This document shows positions 53,727 through 62,381 of a stretch of DNA of 64,000 nt, one piece after another (position 1 is the first letter of the stretch; each line of letters starts with the position of its first letter). The notes beneath the pieces were generated by a model, which was not told the origin of the DNA, searched no databases, and saw only the letters and a program-made list of their open reading frames with translations. This stretch comes from Streptomyces chryseus (GTDB taxonomy: Bacteria > Actinomycetota > Actinomycetes > Streptomycetales > Streptomycetaceae). The stretch spans positions 1 through 64,000 of the forward strand of contig NZ_BMVO01000019.1 in the NCBI RefSeq assembly GCF_014650755.1, written 5' to 3'. Both the position numbers and the translations under genes were made by a program.

Positions 53727-54560
53727 TCAGTCCTTAACCGCTCCGCCCAGCCCCGAGACCAGGCGTCGCTGTACGAGTACGAAGAAGACCAGCACCGGGA
53801 CGGTCATCACCGTCGACGCTGCCATGATCCCGCCCCAGTCATTCTCCTCGGGCTTGAAGAAAACCAGCAGCGCCATCGGAAGTGTCGACTGCGAGGTGTC
53901 GCTGATGATGAAGGACTTGGCGAAGAGGAAGTCGTTCCAGGTGGAGATGAAGGAGAAGACGCTCGTCGCGACGAGGCCCGGGAAGACCAGCGGGAAAAGG
54001 ATCTGCCACAGGAAGCGGGAGCGGCTCGCGCCGTCGATGTACGCCGCTTCCTCCAGCGCCTCGGGTACGGCTTTCACGAAGCCGCGCAGCATCCACACGG
54101 CGAAGGGCAGCGAGAAGGCGATGTGCGGCAGGATCAGCGAGCCGAGCGTGTTGAGTTGTCCGAAGTCCCTCATGAGGAAGAAGAGCGGGATCGTCAGCGC
54201 TTCGATCGGCACCATCTGCGCGACGAGGAACATGATCAGGAGGGTGGTGCGGAACCTGAAGCGGAACCGGGTGACCGCCGTGGCCGCCAGGAATGCGATG
54301 AGCGCCGAGGCGATCACCACGACCGATGCCACGAGCAGGCTGTTGAGGAAATAGCGGCCGAATTCCTGCTGTTCGAAGACCCGCCGGAAGGAGTCGAGCG
54401 ACGGGGAAAGCGTCCACGGCCTGGCCTCGGCCGACTGGATCTCGCCCGCCGGTTTGAACGCGGAAAGCACCATCCAGTACAGCGGGAAAGCCACGATCAG
54501 CGCGATCAGCAGCGCCGACGCCTCCGCCGCGAGCCGCCAGGGACGGCGTACGAAGGTCAT
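53727..54560 (-). CDS. Carbohydrate ABC transporter permease, MalG type
   Basis: A 277-residue inner-membrane permease with six spans. The ATP-subunit docking loop EAAYIDGASRSRFLWQILFPLVFPG matches the EAAxxDGAxxxxxFxxixxP motif. Its start ATG overlaps the stop of the MalF-type permease (ATGA). No ATPase gene is present; Streptomyces carbohydrate importers generally share the multi-operon ATPase MsiK, encoded elsewhere. Confidence 0.93.
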   Translation of the reverse strand: MTFVRRPWRLAAEASALLIALIVAFPLYWMVLSAFKPAGEIQSAEARPWTLSPSLDSFRRVFEQQEFGRYFLNSLLVASVVVIASALIAFLAATAVTRFRFRFRTTLLIMFLVAQMVPIEALTIPLFFLMRDFGQLNTLGSLILPHIAFSLPFAVWMLRGFVKAVPEALEEAAYIDGASRSRFLWQILFPLVFPGLVATSVFSFISTWNDFLFAKSFIISDTSQSTLPMALLVFFKPEENDWGGIMAASTVMTVPVLVFFVLVQRRLVSGLGGAVKD

Positions 54561-55459
54561 ATCTCTTCTCCCTGACGTCGCAGCAGCCGCAGGTACACGA
54601 GCGTGACCGCGAGGAGGATCACCAGCATGACGACGCCGATCGCCGAGCCCAGGCTGTACTGCGAGGACGCGAACGCCTTCTGGTAGGCGTAGACGTTGAG
54701 CACGAGGTTCTGGCCGGCGATGCCGCCGCCGTTGGTCATGACGTAGATCTGGGTGAAGATCTTGAAGTCCCAGATGACCGACTGGATGGTGACGACCACC
54801 AGGATCGGCCGCAGCATCGGCGCCATGACCGACCGCCAGATCCGCCACTGCGAGGCGCCGTCGAGCGACGCCGCCTCCAGCACCTCCCCCGGGATCGCCC
54901 GGATGCCCGCGTACACGGTCACCATCACGAACGGGAACGAGCACCACACGACTTCGAGGAGGACGAGCGCGAAGGCGCTGTAGCGGCCGTACGTCCACGA
55001 GTGGTCGCCGAGCCCCAGCACCTGGTTGACGGGTCCGAAGTCCGGGTCGAAGAGAAACACCCAGACGGTGGAACCGGTGATCGCCGGAGTGGCCCACGCG
55101 CCGAGCGCGGCCATCATCAGCGCGAGCCGGGGCACGGCCCGTACGCGCGTCAGCAGCACGGCCAGCGCGCAGCCGAGCGACAGCGTGGCGAGGACGCAGG
55201 CCGCCGCGAAGACGACGGTCGCGAGGAGGACCTGCCAGAACTGCGGGTCCTCGAAGAGGGTCGCGTAGTTGCCCAGGCCCTTGAAGGTGGTCGGCTCGCC
55301 GCCGCTGACCTGCGCCTGGGTGTACTCCAGGAAGGAGATCAGGCCGAGCTGGTAGATCGGGTAGACGAGGAGGCCGCCGAGCACGACGAGGGCGGGCGCG
55401 AGGTAGAGCCACGGCGTCCAGCCGCCGGTGCGCCGTGCGGCCGCGGTCGTACCGCTCAA
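54557..55459 (-). CDS. Carbohydrate ABC transporter permease, MalF type
   Basis: A 300-residue permease with six spans: PWLYLAPALVVLGGLLVYPIYQLGLISFLEY at the start, and the docking loop LEAASLDGASQWRIWRSVMAPMLRP. The TTG start at 55459 overlaps the TGA stop of the binding-protein gene; no better start codon lies in the gap. It forms the channel together with the MalG-type partner. Confidence 0.9.
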   Translation of the reverse strand: MSGTTAAARRTGGWTPWLYLAPALVVLGGLLVYPIYQLGLISFLEYTQAQVSGGEPTTFKGLGNYATLFEDPQFWQVLLATVVFAAACVLATLSLGCALAVLLTRVRAVPRLALMMAALGAWATPAITGSTVWVFLFDPDFGPVNQVLGLGDHSWTYGRYSAFALVLLEVVWCSFPFVMVTVYAGIRAIPGEVLEAASLDGASQWRIWRSVMAPMLRPILVVVTIQSVIWDFKIFTQIYVMTNGGGIAGQNLVLNVYAYQKAFASSQYSLGSAIGVVMLVILLAVTLVYLRLLRRQGEEI

Positions 55460-56760
55460 CGTGCCGCGCCGAACGCGTCGTTCATCTTCTCCGCCGCGTC
55501 GCCGGAGGCCGCCGCGACGTCCTTGCGGCCGCTGACCACCTCCTGGAACATCGTCGGCAGCACCAGCGAGGAGTCGATCTGCGCCCAGCCGGGTGAGGCC
55601 GGAGCCGCCTTGGCGCCCGCCGCGAGCGTCTTGATGAACGGCTCGATGAACGGCTCCTTCTCCGCCGCCGTCTCGCGCACGTCGGTGTACGTCGGCAGGA
55701 AGCCCATCGCGTCGAAGAGCTCTCCCTGCGTCTTCTTGCCGGCCAGTTCCTTCATCAGGTCGACGGCGAGCGTGCGGTGCGAACTGCTCTTGAGCACGCC
55801 GAGGTTGTTGCCGCCCGCGAAGGCGGGCGCGATCTCCCCGGCCCTGACGCCCGGCAGCGGCACCACCGCGTACTTGCCCTTCACCGTGCCGGCCTCGACG
55901 GCGGCATGGCTGAAGTCGCCGCCGATCGCCATGCCCGCCTTGCCGGACGCGAAGGCGGTGACGGTGTCGTTGCCGCCCATCTCGGCGCACTTGGCGGCCG
56001 GGCAGTTGTCGTCACCGAAGAGCGAGGTGTACGCCTTGATGCCCTTGCGAGCGGCCGGGCTGTCGATGGCGGAGGTGTACGTTCCGCCGCTCTCCTCGGC
56101 GAGTTCGCCGCCGTGGGCCCAGATGAAGGGCATCGCGCCGTACGTGTACGCGCCGCCGACCGCCAGCCCGTACAGCTCGGGCTTCTCCGCGCGGATCCGC
56201 TTCGCGGTGGCGACGAGTTCGGCCTGCGTCTTCGGCGGCTTCAGACCCAGGTCCTCGAAGACGTCGGTGCGGTAGTACAGCGCGCGGACGCCGACGAAGA
56301 GCGGGGCGCCGTACACCTTCCCGTCGACGGTCACCGACTGCTTCGCCGTCGGGTCGGTGTCCTCGGCGTCGGGCCAGCCGCCGAACTCCTCGGTGATGTC
56401 GGCGAGTCCGCCGTCCTCGACGTAGCCGGCGGTGTCGGTGTTGCCGTACTCGATCAGGTCGGGGGCGCTCTTCGGGTCGTTGAAGGCGGCCTTGATCTTC
56501 TGGGCGCGGGTCTCGACCGGTATGTACTCGATCTCGACGTCGGTGCCCTCGTGCCGGGCGCGGAAGGCGTCGACGGCGCGGTCGACGACCTTCTGCTTGG
56601 GGCCGTTGCTCACTTCCTGGAAGAGCCAGACGCGCAGCGTGCCGCTCTTCTCGTCGTTCTCCGCGCTGGTGTCGGAGGTCTGCGGGGCACAGGCGGTGGC
56701 GGTGAGACCTGCGAGTACGAGGGCGGCCGCGGGCACGGCCAGGCGGGCGGAGAGCTTCAT
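55456..56760 (-). CDS. Carbohydrate ABC transporter substrate-binding lipoprotein
   Basis: A 434-residue extracellular binding protein. ATG at 56760 follows aggag. The signal is lipoprotein type, ending at TATAC. The mature part has TLRVWLFQEVSNGPK, the family segment ALYYRTDVFEDLGLKPPKT, and AGMAIGGDFSHAAV. It is the first gene of the operon binding protein - MalF - MalG - GH20. The substrate should be an amino-sugar oligomer, judged from the GH20 gene and a DasR-like site upstream. It is not one of the well-known dasA or ngcE genes by position. Confidence 0.93.
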   Translation of the reverse strand: MKLSARLAVPAAALVLAGLTATACAPQTSDTSAENDEKSGTLRVWLFQEVSNGPKQKVVDRAVDAFRARHEGTDVEIEYIPVETRAQKIKAAFNDPKSAPDLIEYGNTDTAGYVEDGGLADITEEFGGWPDAEDTDPTAKQSVTVDGKVYGAPLFVGVRALYYRTDVFEDLGLKPPKTQAELVATAKRIRAEKPELYGLAVGGAYTYGAMPFIWAHGGELAEESGGTYTSAIDSPAARKGIKAYTSLFGDDNCPAAKCAEMGGNDTVTAFASGKAGMAIGGDFSHAAVEAGTVKGKYAVVPLPGVRAGEIAPAFAGGNNLGVLKSSSHRTLAVDLMKELAGKKTQGELFDAMGFLPTYTDVRETAAEKEPFIEPFIKTLAAGAKAAPASPGWAQIDSSLVLPTMFQEVVSGRKDVAAASGDAAEKMNDAFGAAR

Positions 56761-56782
56761 CCGGGGACTCCTGTCGAGTCGG

Positions 56783-56801
56783 CGTTGCACCATACGCAAC
56801 G
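56783..56801. promoter_or_regulatory. Palindrome upstream of the amino-sugar ABC operon
   Basis: cgttgc-accatac-gcaacg, a six-base inverted repeat with a seven-base spacer, 23-41 bases before the binding-protein start. It is the shape of a LacI/GalR- or ROK-family operator. Confidence 0.5.
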
Positions 56802-56856
56802 TCGGTTTCGCGCTGCACAACAGGCAGGAATCTAGATCGGCCCCCGCGAGCCGACA

Positions 56857-56872
56857 AGAGGTCTGAACCACC
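56857..56872. promoter_or_regulatory. Candidate DasR site upstream of the amino-sugar ABC operon
   Basis: agaggtctgaaccacc fits A(C/G)TGGTCTAGACCA(C/G)T at 12 of 16 positions, including ggtct and acca at the right spacing. It is about 97 bases before the operon start. Confidence 0.5.
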
Positions 56873-56976
56873 TCTCCACCACCTTGTGACCGGCGGGAGC
56901 ATCCTGTGCAACGCGAACGGCCCCCGCGGCGCGCCGATGCGCGCCGCGGGGGCCGTCCCGTACCTACAGCTTGGTG

Positions 56977-57288
56977 CTACTTCTTGCCGCTGCTGTCCTT
57001 GCCGCCCTTGCCACCCTTGTCCTTGTCGCCACCCGCGCCCAGAGACTCGAAGATCTCCTTGCACATCGGACAGACCGGATACTTCTTCGGGTCGCGGCCC
57101 GGAACCCAGACCTTGCCGCAGAGCGCGACGACGGGCGTGCCGTCGAGGGCGCTCGCCATGATCTTGTCCTTCTGGACGTAATGGGCGTACCGCTCGTGGT
57201 CTCCGTCGCCGCGCGAGGTCTGCGGCGTCGGCTCGACGAGGGTCCCCGTACCTGCCCCGCGCTCGGGCTCGGGCTCAAGAGTGCTCAT
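56977..57288 (-). CDS. DUF3039 domain protein
   Basis: A 103-residue actinobacterial protein. The core HERYAHYVQKDKIMASALDGTPVVALCGKVWVP and PVCPMCKEIFESL includes three cysteines in an LCG...CPMC arrangement, suitable for a small zinc site. The C-terminus is a Lys/Gly-rich tail (DKDKGGKGGKDSSGKK). Function is unknown. The start ATG at 57288 (MSTLEPE) is the likely one; an ATG nine bases earlier is in frame but adds only three residues. Confidence 0.88.
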   Translation of the reverse strand: MSTLEPEPERGAGTGTLVEPTPQTSRGDGDHERYAHYVQKDKIMASALDGTPVVALCGKVWVPGRDPKKYPVCPMCKEIFESLGAGGDKDKGGKGGKDSSGKK

Positions 57289-57318
57289 GGCGTCCAAGGG
57301 TACCCACCCCCGGCGCGA

Positions 57319-57927
57319 TCAGTTCAGGCTCGGATCGTCCGGATAGGTCGCGATCATCGCGAGCCTGCTGCGCTGCCGGCGCAGTACGGCCCGCCACAGA
57401 CTCTCGGGCTCCGGCGACGACACGTCGCCGGGCTCGGACTCCACGACGTACCAGGCGCCGGTCTTCAGCTCCTCCTCCAGTTGGCCGGGCCCCCACCCCG
57501 AGTACCCGGCGAAGATGCGCAGCGAGCCGAGCGCCGCCGCGAGGAGTTCCGGCGGGGCCTCCAGGTCGACCAGGCCGATCGCGCCGTACACGCGCCGAAA
57601 TCCAATGGGGTCCGCCCTGTTCGAGCCCGGCCGGGACCGCGGGGAAGGACCTTCGTCGCCGGGGATCACCGCCACGCCCAGCGCGGAGTCGAGTGCGACG
57701 GGGCCGCCCTGGAAGACGACGCCCGGGTCTCCCGCCAGCCCCGCCCAGGGCAGCAGGATGTCGCCGACGCCCACCGGCGTCGGGCGGTTGAGGACCACAC
57801 CGAGCGAGCCCTCGTCGTCGTGGTCGATGAGGAGCACCACGGCGCGGTCGAAATTCGGGTCCGCCAGGGCCGGGCTGGCCACCAGCAGCCGTCCTGTGAG
57901 CGAGGACACCTCCGTCATGGCAGACAT
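57319..57927 (-). CDS. YqgE/AlgH family protein
   Basis: A 202-residue member of the UPF0301 family: LTGRLLVASPALADPNFDRAVVLLIDHDDEGSLGVVLNRPT at the N-terminus, FQGGPVALDSA and IFAGYSGWGPGQLEEELKTGAW downstream. The fold is known, the biochemical role is not. The start is ATG 57927 or ATG 57918, and neither has a decisive ribosome binding site. It lies upstream of DUF3039 on the same strand with 30 bases between, and is divergent from murA. Confidence 0.9.
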   Translation of the reverse strand: MSAMTEVSSLTGRLLVASPALADPNFDRAVVLLIDHDDEGSLGVVLNRPTPVGVGDILLPWAGLAGDPGVVFQGGPVALDSALGVAVIPGDEGPSPRSRPGSNRADPIGFRRVYGAIGLVDLEAPPELLAAALGSLRIFAGYSGWGPGQLEEELKTGAWYVVESEPGDVSSPEPESLWRAVLRRQRSRLAMIATYPDDPSLN

Positions 57928-58011
57928 GATCCCGCACATTCCCTCTCCGGGGGGAGCGGACGGCGGTGAGGGAGGGTGCGCAGCTCAGGGCGCATCGCAG
58001 CAGCGGGAGCG

Positions 58012-58052
58012 CGCACAGCCGGAACGTCACCCTCCGCAGAGGCGGCTGTGCG
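58012..58052. other. Inverted repeat in the murA upstream region
   Basis: cgcacagcc (58012-58020) pairs with ggctgtgcg (58044-58052) around a 23-base loop that itself contains cctc/gagg. It lies about 120 bases before murA. It could be a leader hairpin or operator. Confidence 0.45.
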
Positions 58053-58171
58053 GAGCGTGTTGTGTCTGACTCACGACATGAGCGCACCCCCCTTGGCCTT
58101 ATGGCACAGGGGTAGTCGCCCCTTACTCTTTTCTCTGGCCACCTGTCCGACAACTCCGGAACGCGAGATCC

Positions 58172-59512
58172 ATGACCGGCACTGACGATGTACTGCTTGT
58201 CCACGGCGGCACCCCGCTCGAGGGCGAGATCCGCGTCCGCGGCGCGAAGAACCTGGTGCCGAAGGCGATGGTCGCCGCGCTGCTCGGCAGCGGTCCGAGC
58301 AGACTGCGCAACGTGCCCGACATCCGGGACGTGCGCGTCGTACGCGGACTGCTCCAGCTGCACGGCGTGACGGTCCGGCCCGGCGAGGAACCGGGCGAGC
58401 TGATCCTCGACCCGTCCCACGTCGAGTCCGCGAACGTCGCCGACATCGACGCGCACGCGGGCTCCTCGCGCATCCCGATCCTGTTCTGCGGCCCGCTGCT
58501 GCACCGGCTCGGCCACGCCTTCATCCCGGGCCTGGGCGGCTGCGACATCGGCGGCCGGCCGATCGACTTCCACTTCGAGGTGCTGCGGCAGTTCGGCGCG
58601 ACGATCGAGAAGCGCGCCGACGGCCAGTACCTGGAGGCCCCGCAGCGGCTGCGCGGCTGCAAGATCCGGCTGCCGTACCCGTCGGTCGGCTCGACGGAGC
58701 AGGTGCTCCTGACGGCCGTGCTGGCCGAGGGCGTCACCGAGCTGTCGAACGCGGCCGTGGAGCCGGAGATCGAGGACCTCATCTGCGTACTGCAGAAGAT
58801 GGGCGCGATCATCTCCATGGACACCGACCGGACCATCCGGATCACCGGTGTCGACTCGCTCGGCGGCTACAACCACCGCGCGCTCCCGGACCGCCTGGAG
58901 GCGGCCTCGTGGGCGTCGGCGGCGCTCGCCACCGAGGGCAACATCTACGTGCGCGGCGCCCAGCAGCGCTCGATGATGACCTTCCTCAACACCTACCGCC
59001 GGGTCGGCGGCGCCTTCGAGATCGACGACGAGGGCATCCGCTTCTGGCACCCGGGCGGCCCGCTCAACGCGATCGCGCTGGAGACCGACGTGCACCCCGG
59101 TTTCCAGACCGACTGGCAGCAGCCGCTGGTCGTCGCCCTGACGCAGGCGTCGGGGCTGTCCATCGTCCACGAGACGGTGTACGAGTCGCGCCTGGGCTTC
59201 ACGTCCGCGCTGAACCAGATGGGCGCGCACATCCAGCTCTACCGCGAGTGCCTGGGCGGCTCCGACTGCCGCTTCGGCCAGCGCAACTTCCTGCACTCCG
59301 CCGTCGTCAGCGGCCCGACGAAGCTCCAGGGCGCCGACCTGGTCATCCCCGACCTGCGCGGCGGCTTCTCGTACCTGATCGCGGCGCTCGCGGCCCAGGG
59401 CACGTCCCGGGTCCACGGCATCGACCTGATCAACCGCGGCTACGAGAACTTCATGGAGAAGCTCGTGGAGCTCGGCGCCAAGGTCGAGCTGCCGGGCGGC
59501 GCGCTCGTCTGA
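58172..59512 (+). CDS. murA: UDP-N-acetylglucosamine 1-carboxyvinyltransferase
   Basis: A 446-residue enolpyruvyl transferase for the first committed step of peptidoglycan synthesis: phosphoenolpyruvate plus UDP-GlcNAc. The substrate-binding Lys26-Asn27 is in RVRGAKNLVPK, and the catalytic cysteine that fosfomycin alkylates is present as Cys124 in GLGGCDIGGRP. The length is slightly longer than E. coli MurA (419) because of the N-terminus and loops, normal for actinobacteria. A strong terminator follows. It is monocistronic, divergent from YqgE. Confidence 0.97.
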   Translation: MTGTDDVLLVHGGTPLEGEIRVRGAKNLVPKAMVAALLGSGPSRLRNVPDIRDVRVVRGLLQLHGVTVRPGEEPGELILDPSHVESANVADIDAHAGSSRIPILFCGPLLHRLGHAFIPGLGGCDIGGRPIDFHFEVLRQFGATIEKRADGQYLEAPQRLRGCKIRLPYPSVGSTEQVLLTAVLAEGVTELSNAAVEPEIEDLICVLQKMGAIISMDTDRTIRITGVDSLGGYNHRALPDRLEAASWASAALATEGNIYVRGAQQRSMMTFLNTYRRVGGAFEIDDEGIRFWHPGGPLNAIALETDVHPGFQTDWQQPLVVALTQASGLSIVHETVYESRLGFTSALNQMGAHIQLYRECLGGSDCRFGQRNFLHSAVVSGPTKLQGADLVIPDLRGGFSYLIAALAAQGTSRVHGIDLINRGYENFMEKLVELGAKVELPGGALV

Positions 59513-59530
59513 CACCCTCCCGTCACGCCG

Positions 59531-59570
59531 AAGGGGCGGCCGTCCGGTTCACCGGGTGGCCGCCCCTTTT
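59531..59570 (+). terminator. Terminator after murA
   Basis: aaggggcggcc (59531-59541) pairs with ggccgcccctt (59558-59568), followed by tt: an intrinsic terminator with a T-run. Confidence 0.92.
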
Positions 59571-59597
59571 CGCGCTGCCGGGCCTCGTGGGGCCCGC

Positions 59598-59759
59598 TCA
59601 GTCCCTCTCGGCCGACACCGAGGAGCCCTTCGACGCCTGGCCGCCGTCGCCGGAGGAGGCCGGCGCCGTGCCGAGGCTGGCGGCGAGGGTCGCCGTGAGG
59701 AGGGCAGCGCCCACCACGAGGAGGGAGCGGCTCGGTCGGGCCGGGTGGGATTCGCGCAC
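59598..59759 (-). CDS. Tiny secreted protein
   Basis: A 53-codon frame too short for usual cut-offs. The GTG at 59759 has aggag seven bases upstream. The product has a basic start (RESHPARPSRS), a hydrophobic run SLLVVGAALLTATLAASLG, a probable cleavage after TAPASS, and a short Gly/Ser/Lys-rich mature end. It looks like a signal-peptide-bearing microprotein. It ends between murA and hupA, with the hup terminator upstream of it and the murA terminator downstream. Function unknown. Confidence 0.6.
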   Translation of the reverse strand: MRESHPARPSRSLLVVGAALLTATLAASLGTAPASSGDGGQASKGSSVSAERD

Positions 59760-59960
59760 GGTCTACTCCTGGGTCACTGAGTCGGCGATCGCGCGCCTTA
59801 CCAGTTTCACCGGACGTAAACCTCTTGAATGCCGACCAATCTCCGTCGGCGGCCGAAAGCCGTGAGCGGCCGTCTGCGGCGGTACGACGGCCGGCCCGGC
59901 GTCCCGGGAGCGGCCGGACCCGTGCGGCCCTCCACCGGCGAGGCAGCCGCGCGGGTACGC

Positions 59961-60006
59961 CGAAGGGGGCGGCCGCCCGGCGTGTTCCGGACGTCCGCCC
60001 CCTTCG
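59961..60006 (-). terminator. Terminator after hupA
   Basis: Perfect twelve-base stem cgaagggggcgg / ccgcccccttcg with a 22-base loop, 15 bases after the hupA stop. Confidence 0.82.
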
Positions 60007-60021
60007 GGTCTGCCTTGGGTG

Positions 60022-60303
60022 TTACTTGCCCTTGGCGGCTTCCTTGAGCTTGGAGCCCGCGGAGACCTTCACGCTGTAGCCGGCCGGGATCTGGATCGGG
60101 TCGCCGGTCTGCGGGTTACGAGCGGTGCGAGCGGCACGGTGGGTGCGCTCGAAGGTCAGGAAGCCGGGGATGGTGACCTTCTCGTCGCCCTTGGCGACAA
60201 TCTCGCCGACGGTCTCGGCGAGAGCGGCCAGCACGGCGTCGGCGTCCTTGCGGGTCACGTCGGCGCGGTCGGCCAGGGCGGCCACCAGCTCACTGCGGTT
60301 CAT
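60022..60303 (-). CDS. hupA: HU-family DNA-binding protein
   Basis: A 93-residue nucleoid protein without the long Lys-rich tail of HupS, so it is the vegetative HupA type. The helical dimerisation part MNRSELVAALADRADVTRKDADAVLAA and the beta-arm GFLTFERTHRAARTARNPQTGDPIQIPA are complete. It binds and bends DNA non-specifically. The ATG at 60303 begins 19 bases after gggag (60315-60311), so spacing is not ideal, but no other start fits the family. Confidence 0.96.
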   Translation of the reverse strand: MNRSELVAALADRADVTRKDADAVLAALAETVGEIVAKGDEKVTIPGFLTFERTHRAARTARNPQTGDPIQIPAGYSVKVSAGSKLKEAAKGK

Positions 60304-60631
60304 GTTTGTACTCCCGTGTTCTTCTTGCCTGTAAGGCGTGAGATCGAAGCCGATGCTGCCAGGGCCCTCGGACAGTCCCCGGACCCGGGTCTGTCGTCAG
60401 ACCCTCGCGCCCAAATACGCATCCTGCCCCCACCAGCGGCGGGAAAGCCAATCCGGCACCCTCCGGAGTCACACGAAAAGCGCCACAGCCTCCACTTGGT
60501 GACGCTCCGTCCGCTGCCGGAAGCGGACCGCAGGGCTCTGCAGGGGTCCTGCGGGCTCATTGCCCGCCACCCTAGAGGGGCCCGGGAGGCCCCGCGACCC
60601 GCGACGCGCCGGGTGATCCTCGCGGGAAGGG
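60304..60631. other. Non-coding gap between hupA and the malic enzyme gene
   Basis: 328 bases. Two small perfect hairpins are visible: gggtctg/cagaccc (60387-60404) and gtccgct/agcggac (60509-60528). The first may belong to the hupA leader and the second to the malic enzyme terminator. No gene seen. Confidence 0.6.
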
Positions 60632-62065
60632 TCAGGCGGACGTGGAACCCGTCACAGCGGAGCCGACGGCCTTCGCCGCCGTACGGACGGCGCCGGCGAC
60701 CGCGCCCGCCACCTTGTCGTTGAAGACGGACGGGATGATGTAGTTCGCGTTCAGCTCGTCCTCGGTGACGACGTCCGCGAGGGCGGCCGCGGCGGCGAGC
60801 ATCATCTCCGTGTTGACGGTCCGGGAGTGGGCGTCCAGGAGGCCGCGGAAGACGCCGGGGAAGACCAGCACGTTGTTGATCTGGTTCGGGAAGTCGGAGC
60901 GGCCCGTGGCCACAACGGCCGCCGTCTGGCGGGCGATTGCGGGCTCGACCTCGGGGTCCGGGTTCGCGAGCGCGAAGACGATCGCGCCGTCCGCCATCGC
61001 CGCCACGTCGTCGCCGTTCAGCACGTTGGGGGCGGAGACGCCGATGAAGACGTCCGCGTCGACCACGGCCTCCTTGAGGGTGCCGGTGACGCCCTCCGGG
61101 TTGGTGTTGTCGGCGATCCAGCGCAGCGGCGACTCGGGAGTCGCGTCCACGAGGTCCTCACGGGCCGCGTGCACCACACCGTGGATGTCGGCGACGACCG
61201 CGTGCTTGACGCCCGCCGCGATCAGGAGCTTGAGGATGGCGGTACCGGCCGCGCCGGCGCCGGACATGACGACCCGTACGTCGCCGATCGACTTGCCGAC
61301 CACGCGCAGCGCGTTCGTCAGCGCGGCGAGGACGACGATCGCGGTGCCGTGCTGGTCGTCGTGGAATACGGGGATGTCGAGGGCCTCGCGCAGGCGCGCC
61401 TCGATCTCGAAGCAGCGGGGCGCGGAGATGTCCTCGAGGTTGATGCCGGCGAAGCCGGGGGCGATGGCCTTGACGATCGCGACGATCTCGTCGGAGTCCT
61501 GGGTGTCCAGGCAGATCGGCCAGGCGTCGATGCCGGCGAAGCGCTTGAAGAGGGCGGCTTTGCCCTCCATGACGGGCAGCGCGGCCATCGGGCCGATGTT
61601 GCCCAGCCCGAGCACCGCGGAGCCGTCCGTCACCACGGCGACGGAGTTGCGCTTGATGGTCAGGCGGCGGGCGTCCTCGGGGTTCTCGGCGATCGCCATG
61701 CAGACCCGGGCGACGCCCGGCGTGTAGATCATCGACAGATCGTCACGGTTGCGGATGGGGTGCTTGGACGCCATCTCGATCTTGCCGCCGAGGTGCATCA
61801 GGAACGTACGGTCGGAGACCTTGCCCAGGGTCACGCCCTCGATGCCGCGCAGGCCCTCGACGATCTCGTCGGCGTGCGCCGTCGAGGTGGCCGCGATCGT
61901 GACGTCGATCCGCAGCTTCTCGTGGCCGGAGGCGGTCACGTCGAGGCCGGTCACGGACCCGCCGTGGGACTCGACTGCCGTGGTGAGCTGGCTGACCGCG
62001 GTCCCGCTCGCGGGGACCTCCAGTCGGACCGTCATCGAGTACGAGACGCTGGGCGCCGTTGCCAT
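60632..62065 (-). CDS. NAD(P)-dependent malic enzyme
   Basis: A 477-residue oxidative decarboxylase turning L-malate into pyruvate. An ACT-like N-terminal domain (YSMTVRLEVPASGTAVSQLTTAV) of about 80 residues precedes the malic domain (MIYTPGVARVC, the catalytic VTDGSAVLGLGNIG loop) and the Rossmann segment with VVMSGAGAAGTAILKLL. The metal-binding NLEDISAPRCFEIEARLRE is present. It connects the TCA cycle with acetyl-CoA and NADPH supply for lipid and antibiotic synthesis. The ACT domain suggests ligand regulation. It is preceded by the small-RNA candidate. Confidence 0.95.
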   Translation of the reverse strand: MATAPSVSYSMTVRLEVPASGTAVSQLTTAVESHGGSVTGLDVTASGHEKLRIDVTIAATSTAHADEIVEGLRGIEGVTLGKVSDRTFLMHLGGKIEMASKHPIRNRDDLSMIYTPGVARVCMAIAENPEDARRLTIKRNSVAVVTDGSAVLGLGNIGPMAALPVMEGKAALFKRFAGIDAWPICLDTQDSDEIVAIVKAIAPGFAGINLEDISAPRCFEIEARLREALDIPVFHDDQHGTAIVVLAALTNALRVVGKSIGDVRVVMSGAGAAGTAILKLLIAAGVKHAVVADIHGVVHAAREDLVDATPESPLRWIADNTNPEGVTGTLKEAVVDADVFIGVSAPNVLNGDDVAAMADGAIVFALANPDPEVEPAIARQTAAVVATGRSDFPNQINNVLVFPGVFRGLLDAHSRTVNTEMMLAAAAALADVVTEDELNANYIIPSVFNDKVAGAVAGAVRTAAKAVGSAVTGSTSA

Positions 62066-62226
62066 GGCCGACTTCCTCTGCTTTCCCTAGCTTCATTGCT
62101 GCGCGGCCGTGGCTGTCGCCCGGCAACGCCTTCCGATGGTCGCACCTACCTGCGGGTAGCAGGTAATGCGGTCATTTAGTTTTCGGAAAGTGTTTTCCAC
62201 CATACGAGAACATCAGGTGAAACAGA

Positions 62227-62381
62227 AGAGGCCCGCGGTACCCGAGGGGACCGCGGACCTCTGCTTCGTATGTATGCACCAAGATCAGGTGGCACCGGCC
62301 CGCCATGCTCGCCTCGCGGCAAGTGGTCGCTCGAAGCGACGAAGGTTGGGCCCGGGGGCTTGGATCGAGCCGGTGCCACCC
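62227..62381 (-). ncRNA. Candidate structured small RNA with its own terminator
   Basis: On the minus strand a closed structure begins at about 62380: a perfect twelve-base helix ggtggcaccggc (62380-62369) / gccggtgccacc (62299-62288). It encloses a hairpin gtcgct-tcg-agcgac (62340-62326) and G/C-rich elements. A stem agaggtccgcggt/accgcgggcctct (62262-62227, one mismatch) follows and ends in tctgttt, a good terminator. TAGCCT (62389-62384) precedes the helix by three bases, fitting a promoter -10. No protein frame is present. Whether it is a free small RNA or a leader of the malic enzyme gene (start 62065) is open. Confidence 0.55.
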
